64,000 bases of DNA. Source: Clostridium sp. JN-9 (GTDB lineage: Bacteria > Bacillota > Clostridia > Clostridiales > Clostridiaceae). Position numbers and translations under genes: made by a program. The stretch lies in assembly GCF_004103695.1 (NCBI RefSeq), contig NZ_CP035280.1:558001-622000 (forward strand), written 5' to 3'. Shown piece after piece: positions 53,872 through 62,987 of the stretch. The notes under the pieces are model-generated. The model did no database searches, was not told where the DNA came from, and saw only the letters and a program-made list of their open reading frames with translations. Each line of letters opens with the position of its first letter. Position 1 is the first letter of the stretch.

Positions 53872-55788
53872 TTATAATGAAAGTTCTTCCCACTTATCAT
53901 ATAGTGAATCAACTTCATCCTGAAGTTTAATAATCTGCTTATTAACTGATTCACTTTTTTCAAAATCTGAATATACTTCTTCAAAGCATAATTGCTTCTG
54001 CAATTCAGCAATGTCATTTTCATTTTTTGAAATTGCTTCTTCAACCTCTTTTATCTGCTGCTTATGTAGTTTTTCAAGCTGTTCCTGCTCTCTTTTTTTT
54101 CTTTTTTCAGCGTGTATTTGTGTCTTGCTTTTACCTTCCTGTTCCTGAATCTGCTGAAATCTTAATGGATTTGTTTTCTTTTCAATATAATAGGAGTAGT
54201 TTCCTAAATACTCTTTTACACCATCTTCTTTTAATTCATAAATTTTAGAAACCACTTTATTTAAAAAGTATCTATCATGAGATATTACTAATACTGTACC
54301 GTCATAGGACAGCAGTGCATCTTCAAGTGCTTCCCTGGATGGTATATCCAAATGGTTTGTTGGTTCATCTAGTAGTAAAAAGTTTGACTTTGACAGCATT
54401 AATTTTAATAGATTTATTCGGCATTTTTCGCCTCCGCTGAGATCTCCTACTTTCTTAAAAACATCATCCCCGTAAAATAAAAAGGCTGCTAAGGAAGATC
54501 TTATCTGAGTTACTGTCATATCAGGGAAGTCATCCCATACTTCATCTAAAATATTCTTATCAAGATGAAGATTTGATTGTTCCTGATCATAATAACCAAC
54601 AAAAACATTTTTACCTAAATATATAGTACCGCTGTCAGGGTTTATATTATTCAGTATCATTTTAAACAATGTAGTTTTACCTCTGCCGTTTGCTCCAATT
54701 AAAGCAGTCTTATCACTTCTCTTCAAATCCAAATTAAGATTTCTAAAAAGCAGTTTTTCGCCAAAAGATTTACTTAAATTTTCAATGTGAAGTACATCGT
54801 TTCCGCTTTTAATCATAGTTTCAAAGGAAATTCTAGAAGCTGAAGGATCCTTATCGGGAGCCTGAAGCTTTTCAACTTTATCTAAAGCCTTTTGTCTGCT
54901 TTCAGCAGCTTTTATGCTTTTTTCCCTATTGAAGGATCTATATCTTTCAATGATTTCTTCCTGCCTTTTTATTTCCTTTTGCTGATTTTCAAATGCCTTC
55001 ATTTGGACTTCATAATTTTTCTCTTTTTCCAATATGCAGTTAGAATAATTTCCATTATAACAATTTACATGGCCATTAATTAATTCAAATGTTCTGGTTG
55101 TAATGGAATCAAGAAAAAATCTGTCATGAGATATTATTATTACAGTACCTTTATATGACTTCAGATATTCTTCCAGCCATTCAATTGCATCCAGATCCAA
55201 ATGATTTGTAGGCTCATCCAGAAGAAGTATATCAGGCTTTATTAAAAGCAGCTTACATAAGGCCACTCTTGTTTTCTGACCGCCGCTTAGTATGCTTATA
55301 GATTTATTAAAATCATCTTCTGTAAAGCCTAGTCCCTGAAGAACTCTGTTTATATCACCCTTATAGGTATAGCCGCCTCTGTTTTTATATACTTCAAATA
55401 ATGTAGTATATTCTTTGATTATTTTATTGTGGTATTCTTCTTTAGAAGAGTCATAGGGCTCATTCATTTTCTGTTCTAATTTTTTAATTTTACTTTCCAG
55501 CTGCAAAAGATCACTAAAAACTGTGAGCAGCTCATCATATATGGTATTTGTTGTTTCTAAAGAAAGATGCTGTGCTAAATATCCTACTGTTTTAGATTTA
55601 TCAATAAATAGATCGCCATGATCCTGCTCTAAACTGCCAGTTAAAATTTTAAATAATGTTGATTTCCCGGCTCCATTTGGACCAATCAGGCCTACTTTTT
55701 CTCCTTCATTTATATTAAAAGTAACTTTATCTAAAACTACATCTATTCCATAACTTTTATTTAAGTCCTTACTGCTTAAAACAATCAT
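53872..55788 (-). CDS. ABC-F family ATPase (ribosome-associated)
   Basis: A 638-residue protein with two ABC ATPase domains and no membrane part. Domain 1 has Walker A GPNGAGKST, signature LSGGQKTR and Walker B ILLLDEPTNHLD; domain 2 has GANGRGKTT, LSGGEKCR and FLLLDEPTNHLD. They are joined by the charged ABC-F linker (about 245-325), and a coiled-coil C-terminal domain ends the protein. The length resembles Bacillus YdiF. ABC-F proteins act at the ribosomal E-site to relieve stalls, and some protect against antibiotics; which applies here cannot be judged. The ATG at 55788 follows AGGTGG; the frame extends six codons upstream. Confidence 0.9.
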   Translation of the reverse strand: MIVLSSKDLNKSYGIDVVLDKVTFNINEGEKVGLIGPNGAGKSTLFKILTGSLEQDHGDLFIDKSKTVGYLAQHLSLETTNTIYDELLTVFSDLLQLESKIKKLEQKMNEPYDSSKEEYHNKIIKEYTTLFEVYKNRGGYTYKGDINRVLQGLGFTEDDFNKSISILSGGQKTRVALCKLLLIKPDILLLDEPTNHLDLDAIEWLEEYLKSYKGTVIIISHDRFFLDSITTRTFELINGHVNCYNGNYSNCILEKEKNYEVQMKAFENQQKEIKRQEEIIERYRSFNREKSIKAAESRQKALDKVEKLQAPDKDPSASRISFETMIKSGNDVLHIENLSKSFGEKLLFRNLNLDLKRSDKTALIGANGRGKTTLFKMILNNINPDSGTIYLGKNVFVGYYDQEQSNLHLDKNILDEVWDDFPDMTVTQIRSSLAAFLFYGDDVFKKVGDLSGGEKCRINLLKLMLSKSNFLLLDEPTNHLDIPSREALEDALLSYDGTVLVISHDRYFLNKVVSKIYELKEDGVKEYLGNYSYYIEKKTNPLRFQQIQEQEGKSKTQIHAEKRKKREQEQLEKLHKQQIKEVEEAISKNENDIAELQKQLCFEEVYSDFEKSESVNKQIIKLQDEVDSLYDKWEELSL

Positions 55789-55938
55789 TACATCCACCTG
55801 CCTCAAAATAATTATACTAAAGTTCCATATGAAATTAAAATATATTTTTATTAATTTCTGGCTATAATGAAAATGTAAGCTTATTTACTTACAATACAAT
55901 ACAATTGTACTATAATTAGTTGTATGAGTCACAAATTA

Positions 55939-55970
55939 TTGACACTATGCTTAAATAGGGATACTATAAT
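55939..55970 (+). promoter_or_regulatory. Promoter of rex
   Basis: TTGACA (55939-55944) is followed by TACTAT at 17 bases (55962-55967), overlapping TATAAT at 55965-55970. It is about 75 bases before the rex start. No Rex operator was noticed at this promoter. Confidence 0.6.
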
Positions 55971-56045
55971 TATTATGTAAAATAAATAATATGCTATAAT
56001 TAGTATAAATGTAGTTTAAATTAAAGTTTAGATATGAGGTGCGAT

Positions 56046-56675
56046 ATGGATAAAAAGAAGAATATTTCTATGGCGGTGATTAAAAGATTACCAAAATACC
56101 ATAGATATTTAGATGAACTTATGCAAAATGAAGTAGACAGAATATCATCTAAGGAATTAAGCGAAAAAATAGGGTTTACAGCTTCACAGATAAGGCAGGA
56201 CTTAAATAACTTTGGGGACTTTGGACAGCAGGGTTATGGCTACAATGTTAAAGAATTACATAATCAGATTAGTAATATTTTAGGCCTTACAAGAGAATAC
56301 AAAACCATAATAGTAGGTGCCGGAAATATTGGTCAGGCTTTAGCAAATTATTCTGATTTTCAAAAGTTAGGTTTTAATATTGTATCAATATTTGACATAA
56401 ATCCAAAACTTATTGGATTAAAAATCAGAGATGTAGAAATTATGGATATAGACTATCTGCAGGAGTTTTCTGAAAAAAATAAGCTGGATATTGGCATAAT
56501 CTGCGTTCCAAGAAATAATGCGCAAAAAGTATGTGATACACTTATTAAAGCCGGAGTTAAAGCAATATGGAACTTTGCACCAATTGATTTAATTGTTCCT
56601 GAGGAAATTAAAGTTGAAGATGTTCATTTAAGTGATAGCTTGCTGACTTTAACTTGCCTGCTAAATGACATATAA
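56046..56675 (+). CDS. rex: Redox-sensing transcriptional repressor Rex
   Basis: A 209-residue repressor that binds DNA when NAD+ is high and lets go when NADH accumulates. The N-terminal winged helix contains MAVIKRLPKYHRYL and SSKELSEKIGFTASQIRQDL. A Rossmann NAD(H) domain begins TIIVGAGNIGQALANY, and the C-terminal domain-swapped helix ends NLTCLL-like LTLTCLLNDI. The ATG at 56046 is preferred because GAGGTG (56035-56040) precedes it; an ATG at 56034 overlaps that site. It is directly upstream of the butyryl-CoA operon, which has a Rex operator at 56836. Confidence 0.96.
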   Translation: MDKKKNISMAVIKRLPKYHRYLDELMQNEVDRISSKELSEKIGFTASQIRQDLNNFGDFGQQGYGYNVKELHNQISNILGLTREYKTIIVGAGNIGQALANYSDFQKLGFNIVSIFDINPKLIGLKIRDVEIMDIDYLQEFSEKNKLDIGIICVPRNNAQKVCDTLIKAGVKAIWNFAPIDLIVPEEIKVEDVHLSDSLLTLTCLLNDI

Positions 56676-56764
56676 TGTCATGTTTTGCATAAATTTGTCG
56701 AATTTTAGTTAAAAGTTAATCATAAAAATATCAAAAATAAATGGATATTTCTATAAGTTTATTG

Positions 56765-56793
56765 TTGTCATATAAGGTTTTACAGTATATAAT
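56765..56793 (+). promoter_or_regulatory. Candidate promoter of the butyryl-CoA operon
   Basis: TTGTCA (56765-56770), 17-base spacer, TATAAT (56788-56793). The predicted start is near 56800, within the hairpin described next. A second TATAAT (56842-56847) inside the Rex operator may be the regulated -10 box, but it has no good -35. Confidence 0.5.
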
Positions 56794-56795
56794 AG

Positions 56796-56827
56796 TAATT
56801 AGAGGCGTTGTGCTTCTAATTATTTTT
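56796..56827 (+). terminator. Hairpin with T-run between rex and crt
   Basis: TAATTAGAGGC (56796-56806) pairs with GCTTCTAATTA (56812-56822, one G-T pair) and is followed by TTTTT. It is probably the rex terminator, but it also lies just downstream of a candidate promoter and could attenuate the crt operon. Confidence 0.65.
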
Positions 56828-56835
56828 ATATAACC

Positions 56836-56853
56836 TTGTTATATAATTAACAA
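56836..56853. promoter_or_regulatory. Rex operator in front of crt
   Basis: TTGTTATATAATTAACAA matches the clostridial Rex consensus TTGTTAA-N4-TTAACAA at every specified base except one. It lies 53 bases before the crt start, downstream of the hairpin, and contains a TATAAT. Binding of Rex here would block transcription when NADH is low. Confidence 0.88.
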
Positions 56854-56905
56854 TTTGCCGTTATTTATTTAACAGGATTAGAGTATTTTCGAGGAGGATT
56901 TATTT

Positions 56906-57688
56906 ATGGAATTTAATAATGTAGTTCTTGAAAAGAGTGGCAAAATTGCAGTGGTTAAAATTAATCGACCAAAGGCATTAAATGCATTAAACACAGAAAC
57001 ATTAAAAGAGTTAGATATTGTTATAACAGAATTAGAGCATGACAAAAATATATTTGCAGTTATTTTAACTGGTGAAGGTGAAAAAGCATTTGTTGCAGGG
57101 GCTGATATCACTGAAATGAAGGACTTATCCAGTATTGAGGGAAGAAATTTTGGAATATTGGGTAACAAGGTATTTAGAAGACTAGAAAATTTAGACAAGC
57201 CTGTTATTGCAGCTGTCAATGGTTTTGCACTAGGCGGCGGCTGTGAATTAGCTATGAGTTGTGATATAAGGATTGCTTCAACCAAGGCAAAATTTGGTCA
57301 GCCTGAAGTTGGTCTTGGTATAACACCAGGATTTGGAGGAACTCAAAGATTAGCAAGATTAGTAGGACTTGGAGCTGCAAAAGAACTTATTTATACAGCT
57401 AAAGTTATTAAAGCTGACGAAGCATATAGAATAGGTCTGGTTAACAAAGTAGTTGAACCGGAAAAATTAATGGATGAAGCTAAGGAACTTGCAAATACTA
57501 TTACTGCTCAAGCTCCAATAGCAGTTAAGTTATGTAAATCTGCAATAAATAGAGGCATTCAATGTGATATAGATACAGCAACAGCTTATGAATCAGAAGT
57601 GTTTGGAGAATGCTTCTCAACAGAAGATCAAAAAGAAGGCATGACTGCTTTTGTAGAGAAAAGGGAAAAGAGTTTTAATAATAGATAG
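56906..57688 (+). CDS. crt: 3-hydroxybutyryl-CoA dehydratase (crotonase)
   Basis: A 260-residue enoyl-CoA hydratase-family enzyme that dehydrates (S)-3-hydroxybutyryl-CoA to crotonyl-CoA. The CoA-binding/oxyanion residues are in AFVAGADITEM and NGFALGGGCELAMSCD. The catalytic glutamates are expected in GGGCELAM and at Glu in FGQPEVGLGI, both present. It is the first gene of crt-bcd-etfB-etfA-hbd; GAGGAGG (56891-56897) is its ribosome site. The gene order and the Rex operator upstream are the same as in solvent- and butyrate-forming clostridia. Thiolase is not in this cluster. Confidence 0.95.
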   Translation: MEFNNVVLEKSGKIAVVKINRPKALNALNTETLKELDIVITELEHDKNIFAVILTGEGEKAFVAGADITEMKDLSSIEGRNFGILGNKVFRRLENLDKPVIAAVNGFALGGGCELAMSCDIRIASTKAKFGQPEVGLGITPGFGGTQRLARLVGLGAAKELIYTAKVIKADEAYRIGLVNKVVEPEKLMDEAKELANTITAQAPIAVKLCKSAINRGIQCDIDTATAYESEVFGECFSTEDQKEGMTAFVEKREKSFNNR

Positions 57689-57701
57689 GAGGCTACGTAT
57701 A

Positions 57702-58841
57702 ATGGATTTTCAATTGACTAGAGAACAGGAATTTGTACAGAAGATGGTAAGGGAATTTGCTGAAAATGAAGTTAAGCCAATAGCAGCAGATATAGATGCC
57801 ACAGAAAGATTTCCAAAGGAAACAGTAGAAAAAATGGCTAAATACGGTATGATGGGAATACCATTTTCAAAAGAGTACGGCGGAGCAGGCGGAGACACAC
57901 TGTCATACATACTTGCTGTTGAAGAACTGTCAAAGGTATGCGCCTCAACAGGAGTAATCTTATCAGCTCATACATCTTTGTGTGCATCATTACTTGATAA
58001 ATACGGCACAGAAGCACAAAAACAGAAATATTTAATCCCACTTGCTAAAGGAGAAAAATTAGGTGCATTTGGCTTAACAGAGCCTAATGCAGGAACAGAT
58101 GCAGCTGGACAGCAGAGCCTTGCTGTATTAAAGGGCGACCATTATGTACTTAATGGTTCAAAGATATTCATAACAAACGGCGGAGTTGCTGATATATTTG
58201 TTGTATTTGCAATGACAGACAGGAGCAAAGGCGTTAAAGGAATATCCGGATTTATACTTGAAAAGGGAATGAAAGGCTTTTCAATAGGAAAAGTTGAGGA
58301 TAAAATGGGAATAAGAGCATCTTCAACCACAGAGCTTATTTTTGAAGATGTGGAAGTACCTGTAGAGAACCTTGTTGGAAAAGAAGGAAAAGGATTTGGT
58401 ATAGCAATGTCTACCCTTGATGGAGGAAGAATTGGTATAGCAGCTCAGGCACTTGGAATAGCCGAAGGCGCATTTGAAGAAGCCAGAGATTATATGAAGG
58501 AAAGAAAACAATTTGGAAGACCATTAAGCAAGTTCCAGGGCTTATCATGGATGATGGCTGACATGGATGTTGAAATAGAATCTGCAAGATATCTTGTGTA
58601 CAAGGCTGCATGCAATAAGGACAAAGGAATTCCATATACTGTTGATGCTGCAAGAGCAAAGCTTATAGCAGCAAATGTGGCAATGGATGTTACAACTAAA
58701 GCAGTTCAGATATTCGGCGGATATGGATATACAAAGGATTACCCAGTAGAGAGAATGATGAGAGATGCTAAGATAACTGAAATCTATGAAGGAACTTCAC
58801 AGGTTCAAAAATTAGTAATTTCAGGCCATATATTTAAATAA
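57702..58841 (+). CDS. bcd: Butyryl-CoA dehydrogenase
   Basis: A 379-residue FAD-containing acyl-CoA dehydrogenase reducing crotonyl-CoA to butyryl-CoA. Family landmarks are AFGLTEPNAGTDA, KIFITNGGVAD (FAD site), QIFGGYGYTKDYPVERM and the catalytic base Glu363 in IYEGTSQVQKL. With EtfAB it forms the clostridial bifurcating complex that couples crotonyl-CoA reduction by NADH to ferredoxin reduction. It lies 13 bases after crt, with AGGAGG ahead. Codon and base use match neighbours. In this context short-chain specificity is expected. Confidence 0.95.
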   Translation: MDFQLTREQEFVQKMVREFAENEVKPIAADIDATERFPKETVEKMAKYGMMGIPFSKEYGGAGGDTLSYILAVEELSKVCASTGVILSAHTSLCASLLDKYGTEAQKQKYLIPLAKGEKLGAFGLTEPNAGTDAAGQQSLAVLKGDHYVLNGSKIFITNGGVADIFVVFAMTDRSKGVKGISGFILEKGMKGFSIGKVEDKMGIRASSTTELIFEDVEVPVENLVGKEGKGFGIAMSTLDGGRIGIAAQALGIAEGAFEEARDYMKERKQFGRPLSKFQGLSWMMADMDVEIESARYLVYKAACNKDKGIPYTVDAARAKLIAANVAMDVTTKAVQIFGGYGYTKDYPVERMMRDAKITEIYEGTSQVQKLVISGHIFK

Positions 58842-58855
58842 GGAGGACTTATACA

Positions 58856-59635
58856 ATGAACATAGTTGTTTGCTTAAAACAGGTTCCAGATACAAATGAA
58901 GTTAAGATAGATCCAAAAACAGGAACTCTTATAAGAGAAGGTGTTCCATCAATAATCAACCCTGATGATAAAAATGCACTTGAAGAAGCATTAGTGCTTA
59001 AAGAGCAATATGGTGCCAAAGTAACAGTAATAAGCATGGGACCACCACAGGCAGAATCTGCATTAAGGGAATCACTTGCAATGGGAGCCGATGAGGCTAT
59101 TCTCATATCTGACAGAGCCTTTGCAGGAGCAGATACACTGGCAACGTCAAATGCCCTTGCAGGAGCATTAAGGAAACTTGATTACGATATTGTATTTGCA
59201 GGAAGACAGGCAATAGATGGAGATACAGCACAGGTTGGACCAGAATTAGCAGAACATTTAAATATCCCACAGATAACTTATGTAGAGAAAGTAGAAGTAC
59301 AGGGAGATAAATTAAAGGTTAGAAGAGCATGGGAAGATGGATATGAAGTAATAGCAGTAAAGACACCTGTCCTTTTAACAGCAATAAAGGAATTAAATGT
59401 ACCTAGATATATGCATATGGCAAACATATTTGAAACCTTTAAGAAGGAAGTAAAAGTTTGGTCTGCAAATGATATAGATGTAGACAGATCCCTTCTTGGT
59501 TTAGCTGGATCACCAACAAAAGTAAAGAAATCAGCTACAAAAGAAGCAAAAGGTGCAGGAGAAAAGATAAATATGCCGGCTAAAGAAGCAGCAGCATATG
59601 CAGTTTCAAAATTAAAAGAGAAACACTATATCTAA
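58856..59635 (+). CDS. etfB: Electron transfer flavoprotein beta subunit
   Basis: A 259-residue EtfB, starting MNIVVCLKQVPDTNEVKIDP and carrying the signature VPRYMHMANIFETF-type segment and AGRQAIDGDTAQVGPELAEHL near residues 120-140 (landmarks GRQAIDGD and GPELAE). In bifurcating Etf, EtfB binds the FAD that receives a hydride from NADH. It is 14 bases after bcd with AGGAGG ahead of the ATG, and cotranscribed with etfA, which follows at 59655. Confidence 0.95.
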   Translation: MNIVVCLKQVPDTNEVKIDPKTGTLIREGVPSIINPDDKNALEEALVLKEQYGAKVTVISMGPPQAESALRESLAMGADEAILISDRAFAGADTLATSNALAGALRKLDYDIVFAGRQAIDGDTAQVGPELAEHLNIPQITYVEKVEVQGDKLKVRRAWEDGYEVIAVKTPVLLTAIKELNVPRYMHMANIFETFKKEVKVWSANDIDVDRSLLGLAGSPTKVKKSATKEAKGAGEKINMPAKEAAAYAVSKLKEKHYI

Positions 59636-59654
59636 TATATAGGAGGGATTTAGA

Positions 59655-60659
59655 ATGAATATAGCAGATTATAAAGGTGTATGGGTATTTGCAGAGCAAA
59701 GAGACGGAAAGCTGCAGAAGGTATCTTTAGAGTTACTTGGAAAAGGAAAAGATTTAGCAGATAAATTAGGAGTACAGCTTACAGCACTGCTGCTTGGAAG
59801 CCAGGCAGATGATATGGCAGAAACGCTTATAGCCTATGGTGCTGATAAGGTAATATATGCAGATAATCCTTTATTAAAGCATTATACAACAGATGGATAT
59901 GCAAAGGTCATATGTGATCTTGTAAATGAAAGAAAACCTGAAGTCATACTTGTAGGAGCAACATTTGTAGGAAGAGATCTGGGACCAAGAGTGTCTGCAA
60001 GATTAAAGACAGGATTAACAGCAGACTGTACATCACTTGATGTTGATTCTGAAACAAAGAATCTTCTTATGACAAGACCAGCCTTCGGCGGAAATCTTAT
60101 GGCAACAATAGTATGCGGTGACCACAGACCACAGATGTCCACAGTAAGACCTGGAGTATTTGAAAAACTTCAAAAGGATACTTCAAGAAAAGGTGAAATA
60201 GAAAAGATACATGCAGACTTAAAAGACAGTGATATAAGAACAAAAGTAGAAGATGTTGTTAAGCTTGCAAAGGATGTAGCAGATATAGGAGAAGCAAAGG
60301 TAATAGTTTCAGGAGGCAGAGGACTTGGAAGCAAGGAAGGCTTTGACCTTTTAAAGGAACTTGCAGATGTAATGGATGGAACAATAGCAGGCTCAAGGGC
60401 AGCCATAGATAATGGATGGATAGATAAAGCATATCAGGTAGGACAGACAGGTAAGACTGTAAGACCTAATGTATATATAGCAGTAGGAATCTCAGGAGCA
60501 ATCCAGCATTTGGCAGGAATGCAGGACAGTGACTATATAATAGCTATAAACAAGGATGAAAGTGCTGCAATAATGCAGATAGCAGACCTTGGCATAGTAG
60601 GAGACTACAGGAAAGTAGTACCTGAGCTAATAGCACAGATTAAAGCTGCTAAAAATTAA
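59655..60659 (+). CDS. etfA: Electron transfer flavoprotein alpha subunit
   Basis: A 334-residue EtfA with an N-terminal Etf domain ([21 protein letters not shown]) and the C-terminal FAD-binding domain. The latter holds [34 protein letters not shown] and [14 protein letters not shown], the classic EtfA signature. Its FAD passes electrons to Bcd. There is no added ferredoxin domain as in some larger EtfA proteins. AGGAGGG site; 19 bases after etfB. Confidence 0.95.
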   Translation: MNIADYKGVWVFAEQRDGKLQKVSLELLGKGKDLADKLGVQLTALLLGSQADDMAETLIAYGADKVIYADNPLLKHYTTDGYAKVICDLVNERKPEVILVGATFVGRDLGPRVSARLKTGLTADCTSLDVDSETKNLLMTRPAFGGNLMATIVCGDHRPQMSTVRPGVFEKLQKDTSRKGEIEKIHADLKDSDIRTKVEDVVKLAKDVADIGEAKVIVSGGRGLGSKEGFDLLKELADVMDGTIAGSRAAIDNGWIDKAYQVGQTGKTVRPNVYIAVGISGAIQHLAGMQDSDYIIAINKDESAAIMQIADLGIVGDYRKVVPELIAQIKAAKN

Positions 60660-60714
60660 AAATATATATTAACATAATGTTATCAATTAAAATTTGATTT
60701 TAGGAGGGACAAAT

Positions 60715-61563
60715 ATGAAAAAAATATTTGTAATTGGTGCAGGCACAATGGGAGCTGGAATAGCTCAGGCATTTGCAGCAAAGGGAAATGAAGTAATAAT
60801 AAGGGATATTAAAGATGAATTTGTAGACAGAGGATTAGCTAATATAAAAAAGTCATATGATAAATTAGTTACTAAAGGAAAATTAACTCAAAAGGATGCA
60901 GAAGCTATTCTTTCAAGAATAAGCGGAACAGTTGATATGAATTTAGCAGAGGACTGCGACTTAGTTGTTGAAGCTGCAGTTGAAAATATGAAAATTAAGA
61001 AAGAGATATTTGCAGAATTAGATAAAGTCTGCAAACCAGAAACAATACTTGCTTCAAATACATCATCACTTTCTATAACAGAAGTTGCTTCAGCAACAAA
61101 AAGACCAGATAAGGTTATTGGAATGCATTTCTTTAATCCAGCTCCAGTAATGAAATTGGTAGAGATAATAAGAGGAATGGCTACATCTCAGGAAACCTTT
61201 GATAAAGTAAAGGAAACAGCAGTTTCAATAGGAAAAGACCCTATTGAGGTAGCTGAGGCTCCAGGCTTCGTTGTAAACAGAATATTAATACCAATGATCA
61301 ATGAAGCAGTTGGCATTATGGCTGAGGGCATAGCATCTGCTGATGATATAGATAAGGCAATGATGCTGGGAGCAAATCATCCAATGGGACCATTAGCTTT
61401 AGGCGATTTAATAGGATTGGATGTATGCTTAGCTATAATGGATGTATTATATAAGGAAACTGGAGATTCTAAATATAGAGCTAATCCACTATTAAGAAAA
61501 TATGTAAGAGCTGGATGGCTTGGAAGGAAGACTGGAAGAGGATTCCACAATTACGCAAAATAA
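60715..61563 (+). CDS. hbd: 3-hydroxybutyryl-CoA dehydrogenase
   Basis: A 282-residue NAD(P)H-dependent enzyme reducing acetoacetyl-CoA to (S)-3-hydroxybutyryl-CoA, the step before crotonase. The N-terminal Rossmann motif is [17 protein letters not shown]. The catalytic region is NTSSLSIT with His in [15 protein letters not shown], and the C-terminal dimer domain has GFVVNRIL and [16 protein letters not shown]. The ATG at 60715 is chosen because AGGAGGG (60702-60708) precedes it; the frame runs seven codons upstream. It is the last operon gene: a terminator follows at 61574. Confidence 0.95.
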   Translation: MKKIFVIGAGTMGAGIAQAFAAKGNEVIIRDIKDEFVDRGLANIKKSYDKLVTKGKLTQKDAEAILSRISGTVDMNLAEDCDLVVEAAVENMKIKKEIFAELDKVCKPETILASNTSSLSITEVASATKRPDKVIGMHFFNPAPVMKLVEIIRGMATSQETFDKVKETAVSIGKDPIEVAEAPGFVVNRILIPMINEAVGIMAEGIASADDIDKAMMLGANHPMGPLALGDLIGLDVCLAIMDVLYKETGDSKYRANPLLRKYVRAGWLGRKTGRGFHNYAK

Positions 61564-61573
61564 TTTTAAAATA

Positions 61574-61603
61574 AAAAAACTGAGTTATAATACTCAGTTT
61601 TTT
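61574..61603 (+). terminator. Terminator of the butyryl-CoA operon
   Basis: AAAAAACTGAGT (61574-61585) pairs perfectly with ACTCAGTTTTTT (61592-61603) around TATAAT, with further T residues behind. It may also act for the minus-strand small gene downstream. Confidence 0.88.
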
Positions 61604-61655
61604 TTATAGTTATATTTATTATACTTTAATAAATAATATGTTATAATAAAATTTA

Positions 61656-61763
61656 TCAGCTTGATAGGTTTAGCATAGATAATACAGTAGATACAGCATC
61701 TGATACTAAAAATACTATGCTGATTATAATAATAAGTTTTTGCCATAAATTTAGATTTTTCAT
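61656..61763 (-). CDS. Candidate 35-residue single-span membrane peptide
   Basis: In the 341-base gap between hbd and the glycosylase gene, the minus strand encodes 35 residues from an ATG at 61763 to a TGA at 61656. It starts MKNLNLWQKL, then a hydrophobic run IIIISIVFLV, then a small-residue tail with SDAVSTVLSMLN. AAAGGAT lies 7 bases before the start. The amphiphilic layout (basic N terminus, one membrane helix) is plausible for a small membrane peptide, but the frame is short and no homologue is known to me. Confidence 0.45.
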   Translation of the reverse strand: MKNLNLWQKLIIIISIVFLVSDAVSTVLSMLNLSS

Positions 61764-61904
61764 CTTTAGGATCCTTTCAAATAATGTTAATAGATTATTA
61801 TTATGTAAATGCACAAAATATTATACATAAAATGAACATTGATTTAATTGGGATCTTAATGGTAATAAACATATAAATGTTTTATAAAAAGAGAGGTAAA
61901 TAGA

Positions 61905-62804
61905 ATGGATTTTCATAGTGCAGAAAGTATTGAAAATGGTGTTAAAGTAACATCTGTGAAAAATTTTGAATTACCCCATGTATTTGATTGCGGGCAATGC
62001 TTCAGGTGGAACATGCAGGCAAATGGCAGCTATATAGGGGTGGCTCTGGGCAGGGTAATTGAGGTAGAAAAAAAGGAAAATGATTTATACATATACAATA
62101 CAAGTATGAAAGAGTTCAATGAATTATGGATTAATTATTTTGATTTAAATAGAGATTATAGTGCTGTAAAAGAAACTCTCAGCAAAGACCCATTATTGCA
62201 GAAAGCAGTGGACTTCGGATATGGTATAAGGCTGCTTCAGCAGGATGAATTTGAACTAACTGTATCATTTATTATTTCATCTAATAACAGAATCCCAATG
62301 ATTAAGAGAGCTATAGAAAATATAAGTAAAAAATGGGGCAGTGAGATAATTTACAAAGGTGAAAAATATTATACATTTCCAACTATACAGTCATTAAAGA
62401 ATGCATCTTTAGAGGATCTGCAAAATTGCGGAGTTGGTTTCAGGGCCAGATATATAGCAGATACCGTAGAAAAGATATATGAAAGCAATAAAGAAGAGTA
62501 TAAACAATTTGACTTAAAAACAATTAAAAAGTTAGATGATGATGATTGTCATAAGGCACTCCAGAATTTTATGGGTATCGGGCCTAAGGTGGCAGATTGT
62601 ATTATGTTATTTTCAATGGAAAAATATACAGCTTTTCCAGTTGATGTGTGGGTAAAAAAGGCTATGATATATTTCTATATGGCACCAGATGTTTCCCTGA
62701 AAAAGATAAGAGACTTTGGCCGGGATAAATTTAGGGAATTATCAGGATTTGCGCAGCAGTATTTATTTTATTATGCCAGAGAAAATAAAATTCAGATAGA
62801 ATAA
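61905..62804 (+). CDS. ogg: 8-oxoguanine DNA glycosylase/lyase (OGG1-type)
   Basis: A 299-residue bifunctional DNA repair enzyme that excises 8-oxoguanine. The N-terminal domain has FDCGQCFRWN, the Ogg1 signature. The helix-hairpin-helix motif FMGIGPKVADCIMLFS follows, with the catalytic Lys in GPKVAD and the activating Asp in FPVDVWVKK. The length and the TATA-box-like N-domain match the bacterial OGG of Clostridium acetobutylicum, rather than AlkA or MutM. AGAGAGGTAAA before the ATG. It stands alone between the butyryl-CoA operon and the hydrogenase gene. Confidence 0.92.
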   Translation: MDFHSAESIENGVKVTSVKNFELPHVFDCGQCFRWNMQANGSYIGVALGRVIEVEKKENDLYIYNTSMKEFNELWINYFDLNRDYSAVKETLSKDPLLQKAVDFGYGIRLLQQDEFELTVSFIISSNNRIPMIKRAIENISKKWGSEIIYKGEKYYTFPTIQSLKNASLEDLQNCGVGFRARYIADTVEKIYESNKEEYKQFDLKTIKKLDDDDCHKALQNFMGIGPKVADCIMLFSMEKYTAFPVDVWVKKAMIYFYMAPDVSLKKIRDFGRDKFRELSGFAQQYLFYYARENKIQIE

Positions 62805-62830
62805 AATATAATAAATTATCTATTTAGCTG

Positions 62831-62859
62831 TTTCATATTTAACAAATATCTGTTATAAT
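62831..62859 (+). promoter_or_regulatory. Candidate promoter upstream of the hydrogenase-like gene
   Basis: TTTCAT (62831-62836), 17-base spacer, TATAAT (62854-62859). The spacer holds the inverted repeat TAACA-N6-TGTTA (62840-62855), a possible operator. The leader to the gene would be about 120 bases. Confidence 0.45.
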
Positions 62860-62987
62860 GTATTATGTGAATTGTCATAGGACATAGAGATACTGTATTA
62901 GTAAAATGACAGACATTTTTGATACAATTAAACAAAGAAATTTGTACAATATTAAGGGTTATCTTGTATGACTTAGGAGGTTATATA

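Noticed and set aside
54892-55083. Plus-strand frames inside the ABC-F gene
   Set aside because: Antisense shadows in low-complexity coiled-coil coding sequence with no ribosome site or domain.
62840-62936. Possible Rex site upstream of the hydrogenase-like gene
   Set aside because: TAACA-N6-TGTTA has the reverse half-site orientation to the Rex consensus, and TTTGATACAATTAAACAA differs at several specified bases; neither is convincing.
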